Source: Ectocarpus siliculosus
Taxonomy: Eukaryota > Sar > Phaeophyceae > Ectocarpales > Ectocarpaceae
NCBI GenBank assembly: GCA_000310025.1
Contig: FN647790.1
Location: 490,933-518,109, forward strand
DNA length: 27,177 nt
Direction: 5' to 3'
Positions 1-10,677 of the stretch are shown in pieces. The notes beneath the pieces were generated by a model. The model was not told where the DNA came from, made no database searches, and worked only from the letters and a program-made list of their open reading frames with translations. Each line of letters starts with the position of its first letter. Positions within the stretch are counted from its first letter, which is position 1. Position numbers and translations under genes: made by a program.

Positions 1-155
1 GGGGGGGGGGGGGGGGGGGGGGGCGTACTCTTATGTGTTGCGTGCATTAGCGTTTAGACTATTGACCACGCGTCCTCGAGAGGACTGAGCATGTTCCCAC
101 AGGACCGATCACCGATGGCCAATCGTTCCTTCCTACATTGCCAAAGGTGGCTCAG
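1..155 (-). mobile_element. LINE 3'-tail fragment, copy 1
   Basis: A run of 23 G opens the window. It is followed by a block ending near 155 that closely matches 24516-24655, including shared segments such as TTGACCACGCGTCCTC and GATGGCCAATCGTTCCTTCC. In the longer copy this block is the 3' end of a LINE coding region read on the minus strand, so the element is oriented minus and ends in poly(C). It is heavily 5'-truncated and lies in the intron that follows the last visible exon of the TMCO4-like gene. The left edge is cut by the window, so flanking duplications cannot be checked. Confidence 0.75.
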
Positions 156-320
156 AAGAGATAGGAGGGGGTGTGGGGATTCTCAGTTGTTGGTCTCAAA
201 CTCCGCTTGCTTATGCTAGAGAGAGGGAGTATGTCTTCTGTCACCAAATAATCTCTAAGAGTACACCACCAGCAACAACAACAACAACAGCAACAACAAG
301 AATCAAGGTTGCCTCATCAC

Positions 321-3300
321 CCGTGCAACATTCTCGAAGCCACCCAACTGCACCAGCCAGCCTACCTCCCAGCTGTCCTCCATCACCCCGTGAGCATCGT
401 CGTCCTCGCCATCATCATCGCCACAGCCGCCATCCACCGCCGTCTCGTCGCCCCCCTCCAAAATAACGCCTCCTTCCGGACTATCCTGAACACCATCTCT
501 GCTTCGCCGCCGCCGTCGTCGCCGAAACTCGTCGTCCCTCCCCTTGCCTGTTCCTTCCCCTCCCTCCTGCAAGGTGGTAGCGCTGCCGACGCTGCCGGCG
601 GTGCTGCTGTTGTTGCTGTCGCTCCTGCGATGTCTTGTCGTCGTCGTCGTTGTTGTTGTCGCCCTCTCGAGCCCTAGGTCGATGAACGAAGAGACCATTG
701 GGGTCGTGGTTGAAACACCACCGCCGCCACCGCCGCCGCTTCCGATGCCAAGTTGTTGCTGTTGCTGTTGTTGTTGTTGTTGTTGTGTTGGTGGTGGTCG
801 CTGGAAACCGCTTCTATTTCGGGTTCTGACAGTCTCGCGGCCGCCGCCGCCGGTCCCTGTGCCGTCATTACCGACACCATTTCCGCCATGGTTGTTGATA
901 CCACTGCTGCTGCCGCTGCCGCTACTGCTGCTGCTGCTGGTACTGCTGCGGCTGCTGCTGCGGCTGCTGCTATGATTGCCGCCGCCGCCGCCGCGGTCGA
1001 GGCTGACAGTCCCGCGAGCGGCCGAGAACCATCGAGACACCGCGCCGCTGGCACCTGACGCAGCCGGCGCCTCTCCCACTGCTGCCGTCGTTGTCGCTGC
1101 CGCTGTTCTGCACCCCGAGCCTTGAAATTCAGGCACAGAAGGAGCGGCGGCTGGCGGGAAGAAGGGGGTGCCTCCGAACCTTCCCCTCCGCGTCTCCCCC
1201 CTCGCTCTGCCCCGCGGTGCCCCCGAGTCTCCCGCTGCTGTGGAGCCCGGCGGCGGGGCAGGGCAAGCGGGGGGATTTTCGGCCGCCGTCCCCGGGGTTT
1301 CAGGCGTGGAGGCGACGTTGGCGTATCTAATGCCTCCCCAGATGTGCCTAACATCGTCGTGACGAAAATCGCGCGGGGTGAGGATACACGAGGGAGAGTG
1401 GGGGGGGGCGGGGGGCGGGGTCATCAGATGTTTCGAGAGGAGTGGGAGGCCTCCGGGCGACTACTTCGCTCAGCAGAGAGCCGGGTTGTGTCTTTGGCGA
1501 GCATCACAAAGGGAGCAAGCACTGGTCTAGTCTGTCGCCATCACAAACCGGAATTTGTTTTTCGTTGTTGTATATCCGGAGAGAGAAGAGAGAATGCTCA
1601 ACAAGACGCTCTCCACTGAAAGGAGAATGGTGAGGACGAAGCATCATCCTTCGAATCACGTCGCCCCCTGTCTGTCACGACTAAATAAAAAAAAACGTAA
1701 AACGAAGGCTTGTACGGATCACGACACACTGACTACACACGTGTGTGTTGCATCACTACCACGTCACGGTTACCGAATTCTCATCCGGAAAAAAAAAAAG
1801 ATGGGCGGTTTACAAGTTACCGATTTCTTGTCAAACCAAAAAAAAAAAGTCGACGAAATACCGGAAACCATTACAAACAACTGAAAACCCGTACCGTGGA
1901 TCGTGGCCAGGCTCGTGCCACCCGGACACGCAGATGAACACCGGTAGGCCGGGTTCAGACGCCCCCTCGAACATGGATTCGGGAGAGTCTAGCGGCCACT
2001 CGGTATGCAGAGGTAGGAAGTGGAACTCCTGAACCTGTTTTATATTTATTTTAATATCGTGTCGGTTCACGAAGAAAAGGGGGAACAAGCCGGGGACAGG
2101 GGACACACATAAAACAGTGGGCAACAAAAGCACGGTGTTGGTGATCTATCCCGGAAACCTATCTGTGGAATGTGGAGGATGAATTTGTTGTGTTTCTGTA
2201 CGAAAGAGCAAGAACAAAAACAAGTACGCCGTTGTGCTGCTCGTAAAACACCGGTACACACAGGGCTGTATTACTATCTACCCGTGCAATGTAGGTACGA
2301 CCACCCATCACGCTGGTCTTTTGTTCCGGCAGAGATTTCTCCTCCAACAACTCTGGCAAAAAAAACACGAACGCAAAACCAAAAAGGCCCACGGACCCAG
2401 CCGGCTCTAACGGAGTGCCTGCGGTCAAAAACCAAGTGCCCAAGAGTAACTGGCCACCACAAAAATAGTCGTGGAGAACGCCTCAACGACGCGACACAGG
2501 AACGTGGGAAAAACTGTCCTGAACCAAAACTGTGGTAGTTAGCTTTATCGCGAACGGCAAGTCTTCATTTTATTTTCTTAATTTGTAATAAATTAAGACT
2601 TCACACATTTTTTTGTCTAAATTTTTTTAATTATTGTTAGTTCCTAAAAGACACTGCAAAAAAAGCGGCGGTAGCAGTGGTAGTGGTGCGGTGCCCCGCT
2701 CACCCCTGCCGTCCTCCTCGTCATCTTGTAACCGGCCATGCCCGCCCCCGCCGCCCCCGAAACGGCACTAAACGCGCCGACGGTGCCCGCCCCCGAGGCG
2801 GCGGCAGCGGTGGACGTGTAACCCAGCCAAGCGCCAAGGGACGGGGCGACGTACGACACCGAATTTACCGCTGCAAACCTGACGCGGCGGGGGTGGGAGG
2901 GGGGGGGGGGGGGATTGTGGCATGCTTCCTCCTTGTGTGCTTTGCCGTGATTCCAAGAGGCCAACCACGATGAAAAAAAATGTTGGAACCACGTAGCCCC
3001 GTGCCCATCAAGGTCTCCAACGGTGAGGCTAACTCTTAACGACGACACGCACAAACGCAAATCATCAAAACCTATCGCAACAATAACAACGAAAACATAA
3101 CAAAAAAAACATATCTGTTGCCAAACAGAAAAACGAAAATAAATCTATGGCAGCACAAACAACGAAAACAGAACAAAAAAACGCATTTGGTACCAAACAG
3201 ATTAACGAAAATAAATCTCGGCAATACAACCAACGAAAACAGAGAGAAAAGCGTGTATGTAATAATCTAAACAGATAAAAAAAAAATATGAAAATAATAA

Positions 3301-6300
3301 TTGAAAAAAAAGAAGTTTAATGGCAAGGTAAACTTTACTTACCCCACGGCGGAGAGAGACGCGGTAACCGACGGCGCGGCGACGCCTCCGCTAAGGAAAA
3401 GCAAAACCCCTCCCCCGGCTGCCGCCAGGCCGACCTTCCAGTACCTCCCCGACACTGCCGCCTCCTTGTTCTGTTGGTGTCAAAAGACGTTAACAAAAAT
3501 AAACATGTCAAGAAAATAAGTCATGTTGGCGCACCGCATAGAATAAGGGTGCTGGTGCTGTGGTATGCATAGGCCTTGTTTTGCGAACAAGGACACGATA
3601 CACATGGACGCCGAGTAGCGGGTTTCGAGAGGTGGTCATGGTCGATAGTCAAGTCGCAAATAACAACAACAACAACAACAACAACAACCATCGTCTGGTC
3701 ACCTTGTCTCCGTCTTGAATTCGGTCGTTATCGTCCTGTGCCAGCGCCGCTAGCTCCTGCTCCGTGACAGCCACCTGGCGGCCGGCCACCCAACGTGCGC
3801 ATCAACAAAGAAAACAATACTTGGAGTTAAGGGGAGCGGGGGGGGTGTACTCATAGTCGTGCATGCCGTCGTCGTTTGACCATTGACCTCGCATCCCTAC
3901 AAAGCCGGGACGGAGCACGCCGGGTTCTCACCGGACCAGGCTCTCACATCACCAAGCGCGAAGCGCCGTGAGGTATTTGGCGAGTCGCATGAAGGGTGAG
4001 CTGCATCCTGCTAAGGGTGTTCGGCATCTTGTGCTTACTTCCTTGCGTACGGATGACAGCTGCGTATGACTTAATTTATTTTCTGGTGCTTTCACTTCCA
4101 GAGACAGTTGTAAGCACTGTGTAACTGCCTCGAGGAAGCTTGACCATTTTAACACAACGTGGTGCGATCATCCCCCGTTGCGCGGAGTGAGGTTTCTCGA
4201 CCCCGCACAACATGATCTACTCGACCACCATTATGGTTACCGCAAAAAAAAAAACAGAGGTAAAAAAAAAAGACGGTAACCTGGTTGCCGAGTTCACGAA
4301 GTGAATTGGCTTGTTTTACAACGTCGTTGCCAATCGACGAAAACCCAATCCCGATGGCAAACACCGAGTGGGGGGCAGGGGGGGGGGGATACGTGAGTGG
4401 GGTCGCGTTCGGGTAAGAAAACAAAGGGGTGCTACGTTTCTCTGCGAAGGGTTTCTAGGTTGCTATGGGAAGGGGCACGTCTTGTGATGTGATGTGATTT
4501 GCGACGATGTGGTTCACCGAAACTGCAAGCAAACCGTACAGCAGAGAAAAGCTTGCTCAACAGAAAATAAAGAAGACAAAAGTCAGCAAAGAGCCGGTCG
4601 AGAACAACAAAAGAGCCGCCCAAACCCTGGAGTAATTGCATGGCAAGGTGGCAACTCTCGGAATCTAGCATTCCATCATTCTTAAGAAACTGCGGAGCCC
4701 CACCAACCCATCCCCCCATAGTTTGCCATCGTGTTGGTCACAAAGCGCCGAGAAAAGAAAAAAAAGTAACGGGATGAGGAGCGCTAAAATGTGCGGCGTA
4801 CAGCAGTACATGCGGCGAAAACCCTGAGAAAGTCCGGACATTGCTGGTACCTCAACCGTGGGGGGTACCTCTAGATTATTCGGAGCGTTAACCTGTATTT
4901 GGAGTTGGGGAATGTGCTGAGCTCAGGTTCGGAAAGGGACGCCATGCTGAGTATCAAATGGGGAAGGGGAAAAACAAAGAAGTCAAGTACCCCCCCCCCC
5001 ACTCGGTGTTTGCCATCGGGATTGGGTTTTCGTCGCTTGGCAACGACGTTGTAAAACAAGCCAATTCACTTCGTGAACTCGGCAACCAGGTTACCGTTTG
5101 TTTTTTTTACCTCGGTTTTTTTTTTTGGCGGTAACCATAATGGTGGACGAGTAGATCATGTTGTGCGGGGTCGAGAAACCTCACTCCGCGCAACGGGGGA
5201 TGATCGCACCACGTTGTGTTAAAATGGTCAAGCTTCCTCGAGGCAGTTACACAGTGCTTACAACTGTCTCAGAAGTGAAAGCACCAGAAAATAAATTAAG
5301 TCATACGTAGCTGTCATCCGTACGCAAGGAAGTAAGCACAAGATGCCGAACACCCTTAGCAGGATGCAGCTCACCCTTCATGCGACTCGCCAAATACCTC
5401 ACGGCGCTTCGCGCTTGGTGATGTGAGAGCCTAGTCCGGTGAGAACCCGGCGTGCTCTGTCCCGGCTTTGTAGGGATGCGAGGTCAATGGTCAAACGACT
5501 ACGGCATGCACGACTATGAGTACACCCCGCCCCCTTCGTGGCGGGCCCTTCGCTTAGTGTCCACCGTGGATGCGTTTTACTGCTTGTTTCCCCTTCGCAA
5601 GCGACCCAGGTCTTCCATACGCTAGCTCGTTGTCGGGGTCCGATAGCTTCCAAACACCCCCGACCGATACCACTTTAAGCGGGTTCCAAAACCCCATACA
5701 AACAAGACTCAACAAAAACAAGCCACACCTGCTTCCTAGACACCTACCCGCCCAGCAGCCCCACCACGCACTGCAAGCAAGACAAAAACCACAGAAAACC
5801 ACAGAAAACCACAATCTACGGTACCTGCTTCCAAGACACCCTCCCGCCCAGCAGCCTCACGGCGCGCTTTATCGCCGCCCGTGCACGCGCGTCGTAGACC
5901 GCGTCCTCCACCTGCCGCCGCACGACCATCCCGAACGCCTCCCCCAGCCAGTCCTCCGGAAACCCTCCCACGCTCGCCGCCAGCTCTCGCACCGTGGCCT
6001 CCCGGCTCACCAGGACAACAAACTCGCTCCCCGCCTCGCCGCTTCTGCCGCCACCGCCGCTGCCGCTGCCGCCGTCTCGTTGCCGGTGGTGGTCGTTCTC
6101 AGCTCCCTTCGCCAAGCCGCCGCCGCCGCCGACGGTGCTGCTGTTGCTGCCTCTGCTGCTGGGGTTACTTTCGCAGGCTCCTCCCCGGAGCGGTGGCGGC
6201 GGTAGCGGCTCCTCGCCATTACCGCCCGGACAGGAGTGGTCCCCTCCCTCTCCTCCTCCTGCTCCTCCTACTCCTCCTCTTCCTCTTCCTCCTCCTCCTC

Positions 6301-8402
6301 CTCCTTCCTCGCATCTTCCTCTTCTTCGAGAAGCGGGTGTGGTCGACGGGCGTGAGACGGCGGCGGCGGCGGCCGTAGGCGTGGCGAACGGCGCCACACC
6401 ACCGGTACCGTCGGGGCTCTGCTGCTGCTGCTGCTGCTGCCATCGCTTCCTAAACCTAGCCGCCAACGACCTCGGGGGGGGGCGAGGCTCTCCCCTCCTC
6501 GCTGCAGCGGCCGAGTAACAACCACTACCGCCTCCGTTCCCTCCCGACAGACCGTCGCCGGCGGTGCTCGTCGTGAGGAGCGGGTCCTTCGCCCCTGCCG
6601 TAGAGGGCGGCGGGAACCAAATCCCCTTCCGCACAACCTCGTCATCGTCGTCGTCCTCCTCCTCCTCCTCCTCCTCTTCCCCCCACCGGCTGCCGCCGCC
6701 GCTCACCCTCCCGGCCCCGCCGTAGGCGGCGGCTCCGCCGCCGCTAGCGGTACCGTCGCGCTCCTCCTCCTCCTCTACGCACGCCAGGGCCAGCTCCGAG
6801 ACGCTACCCCAGGAGCTGCCGAGCCCGCCGCTGCTCGCCCCTCCCTCGCTGGAGGAGCCGTAGCTTCCGTCTTCGCCGTCATGGGCGCGCCGATCGCCGC
6901 CGCCGTTGTCTGGAGCAGCCTGCCCCCTCAGCACCGCTGTTCTTCTGCTTCCTCCGTCTTTGTCGTCGACCCCGACGCCGCCCTTGAAGCCGCTGCTGCT
7001 GCTGTCGCTATCGTTGTTGCTGTCGTTATCATCGTTGCCGGACGGGGGCGACGGCACGAAGGCCACCGCGGAGACGACAAGGTCCAGAGCCTGAACAACG
7101 CACCACACAAAAGAGGGTTTGCACGGGGAGGGGGGGGGGGGGGGCTGCAGTCCCAGGCACGCAAAATGTAGGGCGAAAGGGTACGAACGGAGTCCTTTGG
7201 GGCGTGAGGGGAGACTTCAAATGTCGGTGGCAACACTATCCTAAATCGAATCCAATTGACTGGGACGGTATTATTCCACGCACCCGAGTCTGCGCCTGGC
7301 GCACTTGTACGAAAGGGCAAGCCTGGAGTTTTTCCCCGGCTCACTCGAAACAACAATTCTGCACACAGGATCGTGTCATCGCCATACCAATCACAGCACA
7401 ATAGCGGAGACCCCAACCAGAAAACGAGCGCTCAAAACAACGCCCAAAAAAAGTACGATAGGCCCGAACGCTTATCCTGATTTCATTTACATTTCCGTTT
7501 GATCTTATTCCTACAAGTGTGTACCGTTTTTCGGGTAGTTGGCATGTGACTGGCCACGGATGGCGTCCGCGTGATTTGAACCGGCGGTACGGAAATTAGA
7601 AGGCACTGAGCAGCACCGGAGCGGCTTCTAACGTGAAGACAGCAGTAGCAACACGACACACGACACCAACAACCACAACAACGACCCCCCCCCCAGTGCC
7701 AGCAGTACTCGCCTCCCGCTGGACCACCGCGGGGCAGTCGAAAATGTCGCACAGAGCCATGGCGAATGTCTTGGCCCACTCCGATCCCCCGCCAGCCCCC
7801 CCGCAGTGCTTGCACGGGGCCGCCCCAGCCTTGGCGACTCTGTTTTTCAGCGGAGAGCAGTGTGGGGTGAGGAGGAAGGGGGGGGTACGCAGAATGGAAC
7901 CTTAGGAAAGTAGAGGAGGCTATTGTTTGGTTGTCGAGTCATTAACGGCGCACGCCCTTTCGAGTGGGGGGGCAAGGTTGGGAAGCTCTCAGAGCGTTGA
8001 TGGGGGGAGGGAGGGGTGGTACTTGCCGTGGTCGTTTGGCCATATCACCACGCACCTCGCACGACACTAGACTGCACACGGCCCCTCCTAAACAATCGAA
8101 GCACCTCCAACCATTCGGGCGGCCTGCACGTATCATACATGACACCCCCTTTCCTGTTCGGCATATTGCGGCCACCGGGGGGGGGGGGGTAGAAGCACAG
8201 TCCAGGAGCGATTGCGGTTCGTTCATCCGTTCCACATAAAGGTTGAATGATCAACGGATACAATATATCTTCACCTTCTGGAGCAAATGTGGGTTTCGGC
8301 GCACTGGGAGGCGGCGCAACAAGACAGGTACTTGGCCAGCTGGTGTCCCCTGTCGTCCCGACCCTCCTCCGTGCCCACAACCCTGTTATCCACGCACGCC
8401 AT
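321..8402 (-). CDS. TMCO4: TMCO4-like DUF726 membrane protein (5' part, 8 exons, 3' end outside window)
   Basis: Exons read on the minus strand are 8402-8275, 7839-7728, 7090-5825, 3774-3703, 3470-3343, 2878-2704, 2034-1895 and 1347-321. All joins keep phase. They give about 1016 residues with the ATG at 8402. Exon 3 ends in a segment with VYDARARAAIKRAVRLLGG. Exon 5 has RYWKVGLAAAGGGVLL followed by a Gly/Ala-rich membrane stretch. Exon 6 ends GAAGAGMAGYKMTRR, exon 7 has QEFHFLPL and FICVSGW, and exon 8 ends WEVGWLVQLGGFENVAR. This is the TMCO4/DUF726 order: membrane hairpin, AGAGLTGYKM-like motif, EFxFLPL, VSGW, WE..L..LG. The hydrolase GxSLG motif should lie in exons beyond position 1. Exons 3 and 8 carry long low-complexity insertions rich in Gly, Ser, Thr and Asp/Glu. 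Exon 2 has a CKHC pair. Its donor is uncertain: 7728 fits phase, but a better-looking GTACTG follows 7709. The molecular activity in algae is unknown; animal and fungal relatives are linked to Golgi or mitochondrial membranes. Confidence 0.88.
747..786. repeat. TGC/TTG triplet run encoding poly-Gln in exon 8 of the TMCO4-like gene
   Basis: This is a near-perfect (TTG/CTG)n tract on the plus strand. On the minus strand it reads CAA/CAG and encodes a run of about 11 Gln inside the large low-complexity insertion between the VSGW and WEVGWL segments. Neighbouring runs of Gly, Ser and Thr codons show that the whole insertion is built from triplet repeats. Confidence 0.8.
3088..3300. repeat. A-rich tandem repeat, about 72-bp period, three units
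   Basis: The landmark AACGAAAACA recurs near 3089, 3162 and 3233, and ACGAAAATAAATCT recurs near 3133 and 3205. This gives about 2.9 diverged units of roughly 72 bp. The repeat lies in the intron between exons 5 and 6 of the minus-strand TMCO4-like gene, just downstream of the exon 5 donor. The third unit is the most diverged. It is strongly AT-rich in an otherwise GC-rich window. Confidence 0.8.
3661..3689. repeat. (AAC)n microsatellite at the donor of TMCO4 exon 4
   Basis: About nine AAC units lie within 15 bp of the exon 4 donor of the minus-strand gene. In the sense direction this is a GTT repeat directly after the splice donor. Similar GTT/CTG runs occur in introns of PUS3 (16747-16811) and COX6A (22801-22877). 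Confidence 0.85.
3833..5540. mobile_element. Inverted pair of repeat family B (foldback-like element)
   Basis: The left arm (about 3833-4390) and the right arm (about 4986-5540) are near-perfect reverse complements over roughly 550 bp. They share blocks such as ACCATAATGGT, CTTAATTTATTTTCTGGTGC and AGGATGCAGCTCACCCTTCA. Between them is a spacer of about 595 bp with no recognisable coding region. Both outer ends read G-rich tract, GTACTCATAGTCGTGCATGCC. The pair sits wholly within the third intron of the TMCO4-like gene. No transposase or reverse transcriptase is visible. The pair may be two retroposon copies inserted in opposite directions, or a single foldback element. A clear target duplication was not found. 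Confidence 0.82.
6421..6441. repeat. CTG repeat encoding poly-Gln in exon 3 of the TMCO4-like gene
   Basis: Seven CTG units on the plus strand read as CAG on the minus strand. They encode seven Gln inside the large exon 3 insertion. The insertion also contains long Gly runs and a Glu/Asp block (near 6635-6690), which is typical of triplet-driven expansion rather than a folded domain. Confidence 0.8.
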
Positions 8403-8524
8403 CCTCACCGCACCGGATCCCTAAAGAGTAGGCCAAACGCCCTCGCTTCCTTCCTGCCCAAGGGTGACATAGCCACAGTAGTGGGGCAAGAAAACAAAAC
8501 CAAACAGATGTATTCCCAGAACGA

Positions 8525-8584
8525 CATGCAGAGAGAGAGACAGCCATCAAGAGATAGAGAGAAGAGAGAGAGAGAGAGAGAGAG
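8525..8584. repeat. GA microsatellite
   Basis: This is an interrupted (GA)n tract ending in a long perfect run near 8565-8584. It lies about 125-180 bp upstream of the TMCO4-like start codon on the minus strand, where it reads as (CT)n. CT tracts can act as initiator or promoter elements in plants and protists, but nothing here shows that directly. Confidence 0.85.
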
Positions 8585-8899
8585 AACGACCGGCGCTTCG
8601 TCCACGTGGGCTTCCGACGAAAGGAACAAACAAAATCCGAAAACATTCCTCTACCCAGAGCAAACCGCGACACGACACACATACACAAGAAGGTGGTGAG
8701 CCCGGTGAAGACGCTCCACACGAAAAACCTATATCGTGGCCGATTGGTAGCCCACAAGAGGACCTAAGAACACCAGCCTGAGCCAAAAAAAAAAAAAGTG
8801 CGCGTATCTGGGGTTGTGTGGAGTTATGTACGGTGTGGACTAGTGCTGCAGTCTCGCCGTCGCATCAGCTAAAATCTTGGAACTATTGATTTTAGTTCG

Positions 8900-9796
8900 T
8901 TGAAGTTCGCTGGGCTCTTCGAGTCAAAAACGCGTCAGTTTTATGTCAGCTGTGTAAGGTTGGGAAACGACACAACGCAGCTGGCAGACAGCTGCCGGTT
9001 GGTCCTGCTGCCTCTTGCTTTAATTTTTTTCTTGTATCACCCCTTGACGACACTGCCTGCCTGCGCTCTCATATGCCCACTCCGGAGAGATCACGCGTGC
9101 CAGCCAAAAACTTGGAAAACGTCACTCGAAGGAATTAATTCCACTAGCTGTTGGAAGGGGGCTGGCTCCCTTGCTGGGAGAGCTGACAGCTCTGTTGTGG
9201 AGTATAGCGCTACCCATTTGCGCGGCTCTTTTGGTATGCACTTGAATACGAGGCGCACCCGACGACTTCAAACCTCACACCGTCGCCTCGTCACCGCTAG
9301 CCTCGCGGTGACGAAGCAGGGAAGGCATTCGGGAGTAGACTACAACGAGCACCCTTCGCCAGAAAAAAAGAAGAACGAGAAAGTTCGCCGATTGTCATCA
9401 ACAAGAAAAAATGGCCGTATGATACACTCCGTTCTCGCTTGCAAGAAACGAGAGAGGGTACCGCACTCGTCCAACTGTCCGAATATTATTTTGTCAGGGA
9501 GTAGTATGGCAATCGTTGGAGGGCAGGCAAAGCCGCTAGACCACCCAGCTCAAAGAACGAAAATGGGCTTGTTCAGAGGCATTTCAATTAGGAAGTGGTT
9601 ATGTAGTACAAATGCATACTTTTGTAGGAGTACTAATGCGCCCCCGGGCCGGTTACTTCGGGTGGGTCGATCACTCGGTCAGGTTGGTGTGTACAACAGC
9701 AGCAGCAGGGCAGCACCCAACTCAACACGGACACAAAAAGATAAGCCGCGCTTTGTGGAGAACCAGAGGGGAAGGCAAGAAGAAATGCAAATATAA
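8900..9796 (+). CDS. Unassigned ORF, 298 codons, possibly not a gene
   Basis: This is a single open frame from an ATG to a TAA. It is unusually long for a non-repetitive stretch of this window. The protein is basic. It has one hydrophobic segment near residues 31-56 (LVLLPLALIFFLYHPLTTLP) and a Lys/Arg-rich middle. No family, catalytic motif or metal-binding pattern is recognisable. It is not low-complexity, unlike the shadow ORFs elsewhere. It lies between two divergent genes and could be a lineage-specific gene, a decayed mobile element frame or chance. Lack of recognisable domains keeps confidence low. Confidence 0.2.
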   Translation: MKFAGLFESKTRQFYVSCVRLGNDTTQLADSCRLVLLPLALIFFLYHPLTTLPACALICPLRRDHACQPKTWKTSLEGINSTSCWKGAGSLAGRADSSVVEYSATHLRGSFGMHLNTRRTRRLQTSHRRLVTASLAVTKQGRHSGVDYNEHPSPEKKKNEKVRRLSSTRKNGRMIHSVLACKKRERVPHSSNCPNIILSGSSMAIVGGQAKPLDHPAQRTKMGLFRGISIRKWLCSTNAYFCRSTNAPPGRLLRVGRSLGQVGVYNSSSRAAPNSTRTQKDKPRFVENQRGRQEEMQI

Positions 9797-10677
9797 ACAT
9801 GATGTCGGGGCGGGGCGGCGGCGTCGACGCGCTGACTCCATCGAACACGCGGGCCAATAGAAAGTGACAACCTCCCTCGCTAGGGCTCTTTTTCTGGCGT
9901 CATCATCATCCGAGTTCAAATAATCTTCAAGCCAAACCCATACCATGAATGTAGCGGGAGAGAGGGAGAGGTTTGCTCTTGGTAGGACCATGCGACACGG
10001 TCCAGGGTCGAGGGTCAGCGAATAATGCTTTGGGAAACGATTCAGTTGCTATAGGTTGGGCACGAGGCAAGCCCTTGTGACAAGCCCTGTGACAAGAGAG
10101 GTACGCGGAGATAATCATCACACAGCTCTTCGGTACATTCAGAGGGAGGAGATGGGCTTGAAGGATACAAATCTCGTACGCAGCACACACGTACGGTGAA
10201 CGAGGGGGTCAGCAGTAGCAAGGGATGCCGTCTGTGTCTGTGTGCTACGCAGACGTCCATCCACACGGAGAGAGAGCTTCGACACTCATCACACCTGCCT
10301 TTCTTTGTGCGGAGACAAAACTGCAACTTACAATTGTAGGTCGTTTCGGACTCACCTAAACTCTCGATCTAACCTCTGCGCTGGTACCTCCAGAGAGCGG
10401 CTCGGGACACCTCTCTCTCTCTCCCTCACCCGCGCTACTACGACGTGTCTGGTTTTCCTCCCCTTTGCGTTCCCCCTTTGCTCTGGGGACAAGAAGCAAG
10501 GTGTCTGTGGGTTGGTTGCTCACGCCAGCGGAGAGCGGCGCGATGTGAGTACAATGCTGTGCGGCAGTATCCCAGTCTGCGATGCCCCAAGCCCACCCAC
10601 AAACGTACCACCCTGCCACCACAAGAGCTAGCTGCCAACTGCGGTACTGCTGTGCTACCCAAGCCCACATAAAGATC

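Larger units (their letters stand above)
8403..10677. other. Divergent intergenic region between the TMCO4-like gene and PUS3
   Basis: This 2.3-kb stretch separates two genes transcribed away from each other, so it should contain both promoters. No TATA box or other core element is convincing by eye. It contains a GA microsatellite (8525-8584) and an unassigned ORF (8900-9796). An in-frame ATG at 10582 could extend the PUS3 N-terminus by 32 residues, but those residues resemble nothing I know. Confidence 0.6.

Noticed and set aside
1-23. G-run at the window start as a telomere or assembly artefact
   Set aside because: It fits the poly(C) tail seen on the three other LINE tails, so no special explanation is needed.
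674-1354. Minus-strand 226-codon ORF with poly-Ala
   Set aside because: It is out of frame with the exon 8 reading that joins exon 7 in phase and ends in the WEVGWLVQLGG motif.
5570-6518. Plus-strand ORFs of 165-211 codons rich in Pro, Leu and Arg
   Set aside because: They are antisense shadows of exon 3 of the TMCO4-like gene, whose minus-strand frame has conserved motifs and matching splice phases.
7090-7727. An extra exon of the TMCO4-like gene between exons 2 and 3
   Set aside because: I found no conserved peptide with fitting borders there; exon 2 and exon 3 can be joined in phase directly, though with a weak donor.
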